Positions 63,234 through 64,000 of a DNA stretch of 64,000 nt are shown one piece after another. This stretch comes from Melanopsichium pennsylvanicum (taxonomy: Eukaryota; Basidiomycota; Ustilaginomycetes; Ustilaginales), in the NCBI GenBank assembly GCA_900208305.1, contig OAPG01000020.1, positions 1 through 64,000 of the forward strand. The letters run 5' to 3'. How positions within the stretch are numbered: position 1 is the stretch's first letter; every line of letters starts with the position of its first letter. The notes under the pieces are model-generated. The model made no database searches. It had not been told where the DNA came from and saw only the letters and a program-made list of their open reading frames with translations. A program made the position numbers and the translations under genes.

Positions 63234-63779
63234 AGTTGACTCGGCTGATCTTCTTTCCTCTCTAGAGCCAGCTAGCACAATGGAGAATCGTAATCTAGCG
63301 TTTCTGCTGCAATCAATGTGTTGAATACTTCACTGTACGGGACTGCACTGGATAGACTAGGCTGTATTGTGAATGGTGTTGCCAGGGATCGTGAAACAGG
63401 GCTTTTAGGGTCCCTGAAAGGGTCCAACGCGGGTGACGAATCTGGCTCGTGCTCAGCTCTCGCCACAAAGGATTCAACCAATGCACCGTTTTTGTGACCA
63501 CATTTATCGGGAGTTAATTCACAGCCACTTTACGGGTGATCGTAGGGCGTCCCAGACTCTGAAGTTTAAGGTCCTTACAGCTCAGGCTACAAAGATCAGT
63601 GTCTGACAAATGAATGGTTGAGGTCTGACAGCTCTTATTGCAAAGGCAGAGCTGCAGAGGACACAAAAGGTGCTAGAAATACAACAAGGTTCATCGAGGT
63701 CGAGTCAATGGGTAACTAGAGACACAAGACAAAGGCATGAGCGTGCCGGGATATCTGAACAGTAAGTGCAGGACTGGGA
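63234..63779. other. Intergenic region upstream of ATG7
   Basis: It should contain the ATG7 promoter on the minus strand and the 3' UTR of the partial gene beyond. No other gene is seen. Confidence 0.5.
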
Positions 63780-64000
63780 TCATCTTCGGATCAACCCAGG
63801 TGAACCGCCAGATGCAAGGGGTGGTGCTTTACCTTTGACACCCTGGTACGCTTTACCGCCGAAGGGTAAGGACGGATCGAATGGCCGTGGTGCATGGGCG
63901 TTGTTCAGCGATGATGCAGATTGATACGCTGAATGACTTGTAGAAGGCAGTACTGAGGTTGAAGCTGGCACTTGACCAGCTTCTTGGCGCCGCTTTTCCC
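63780..64000 (-). CDS. C-terminal end of an unidentified gene (partial)
   Basis: A minus-strand frame is open from the window edge to a TGA at 63780. The visible 73 residues are rich in Pro, Ser and Gly (motifs HAPRPFDPSLPFGGKAYQG and SGGSPGLIRR) and look like a disordered tail. The codons favour C and G in third position, as in the neighbouring genes. The rest lies beyond the window and no family can be named. Confidence 0.5.
   Translation of the reverse strand, partial: EKRRQEAGQVPASTSVLPSTSHSAYQSASSLNNAHAPRPFDPSLPFGGKAYQGVKGKAPPLASGGSPGLIRR

Overview
This window is one chromosome end of a basidiomycete fungus, most likely a smut (Ustilaginales). It opens with about 16 copies of CCCTAA, the C-rich telomere strand. 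The genes are fungal, mostly intronless, GC3-rich and tightly packed, and the few introns are 70-130 bp with GTRAGT donors and CTGAC-type branch sites. Assignment to a repeat-rich smut is inference from gene style and content; no database was searched.

Region 1 (1-11.4 kb) is subtelomeric. After the telomere come the end of an unidentified subtelomeric reading frame, a short dispersed repeat and a five-unit minisatellite. A complete Ty3/Gypsy chromovirus follows (2557-10193, minus strand). It has two 430-bp LTRs differing at three sites, a 5-bp target duplication GGCGG, gag, PR-RT-RNase H-integrase-chromodomain, a clear -1 frameshift signal between gag and pol, and one in-frame TGA in the integrase. 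It sits inside an older, otherwise open gag gene whose frame closes perfectly when the insertion is removed. Between pol and the 3' LTR the element carries a separate gene on the opposite strand (3291-4745). That gene has a TATA box, four exons and three phase-1 introns, and encodes a 390-residue protein with a Zn2Cys6-spaced cysteine cluster. It is the most unusual thing in the window.

Region 2 (11.4-30.2 kb) is a compact housekeeping block: tRNA-Val(AAC), PGK1, RPC4/RPC53 (Pol III), eIF2B-epsilon (GCD6), GRC3, two tRNA-Arg(ACG), LYS12, ARG1, a second tRNA-Val(AAC) and a C2H2 zinc-finger gene. The sequence around the tRNA-Arg genes is almost free of CpG.

Region 3 (30.2-43.3 kb) is 13 kb without a convincing gene. 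It includes a CpG desert around 35.1-36.7 kb that looks like decayed repeat sequence.

Region 4 (43.3-64 kb) holds the giant intronless MDN1 (midasin) gene, RPA12 (Pol I, three exons), ATG7 and the C-terminal end of an unidentified gene running off the window.

Several genes serve ribosome and translation biology (RPC4, RPA12, GRC3, MDN1, GCD6, tRNAs). I see no evidence that this grouping is functional.
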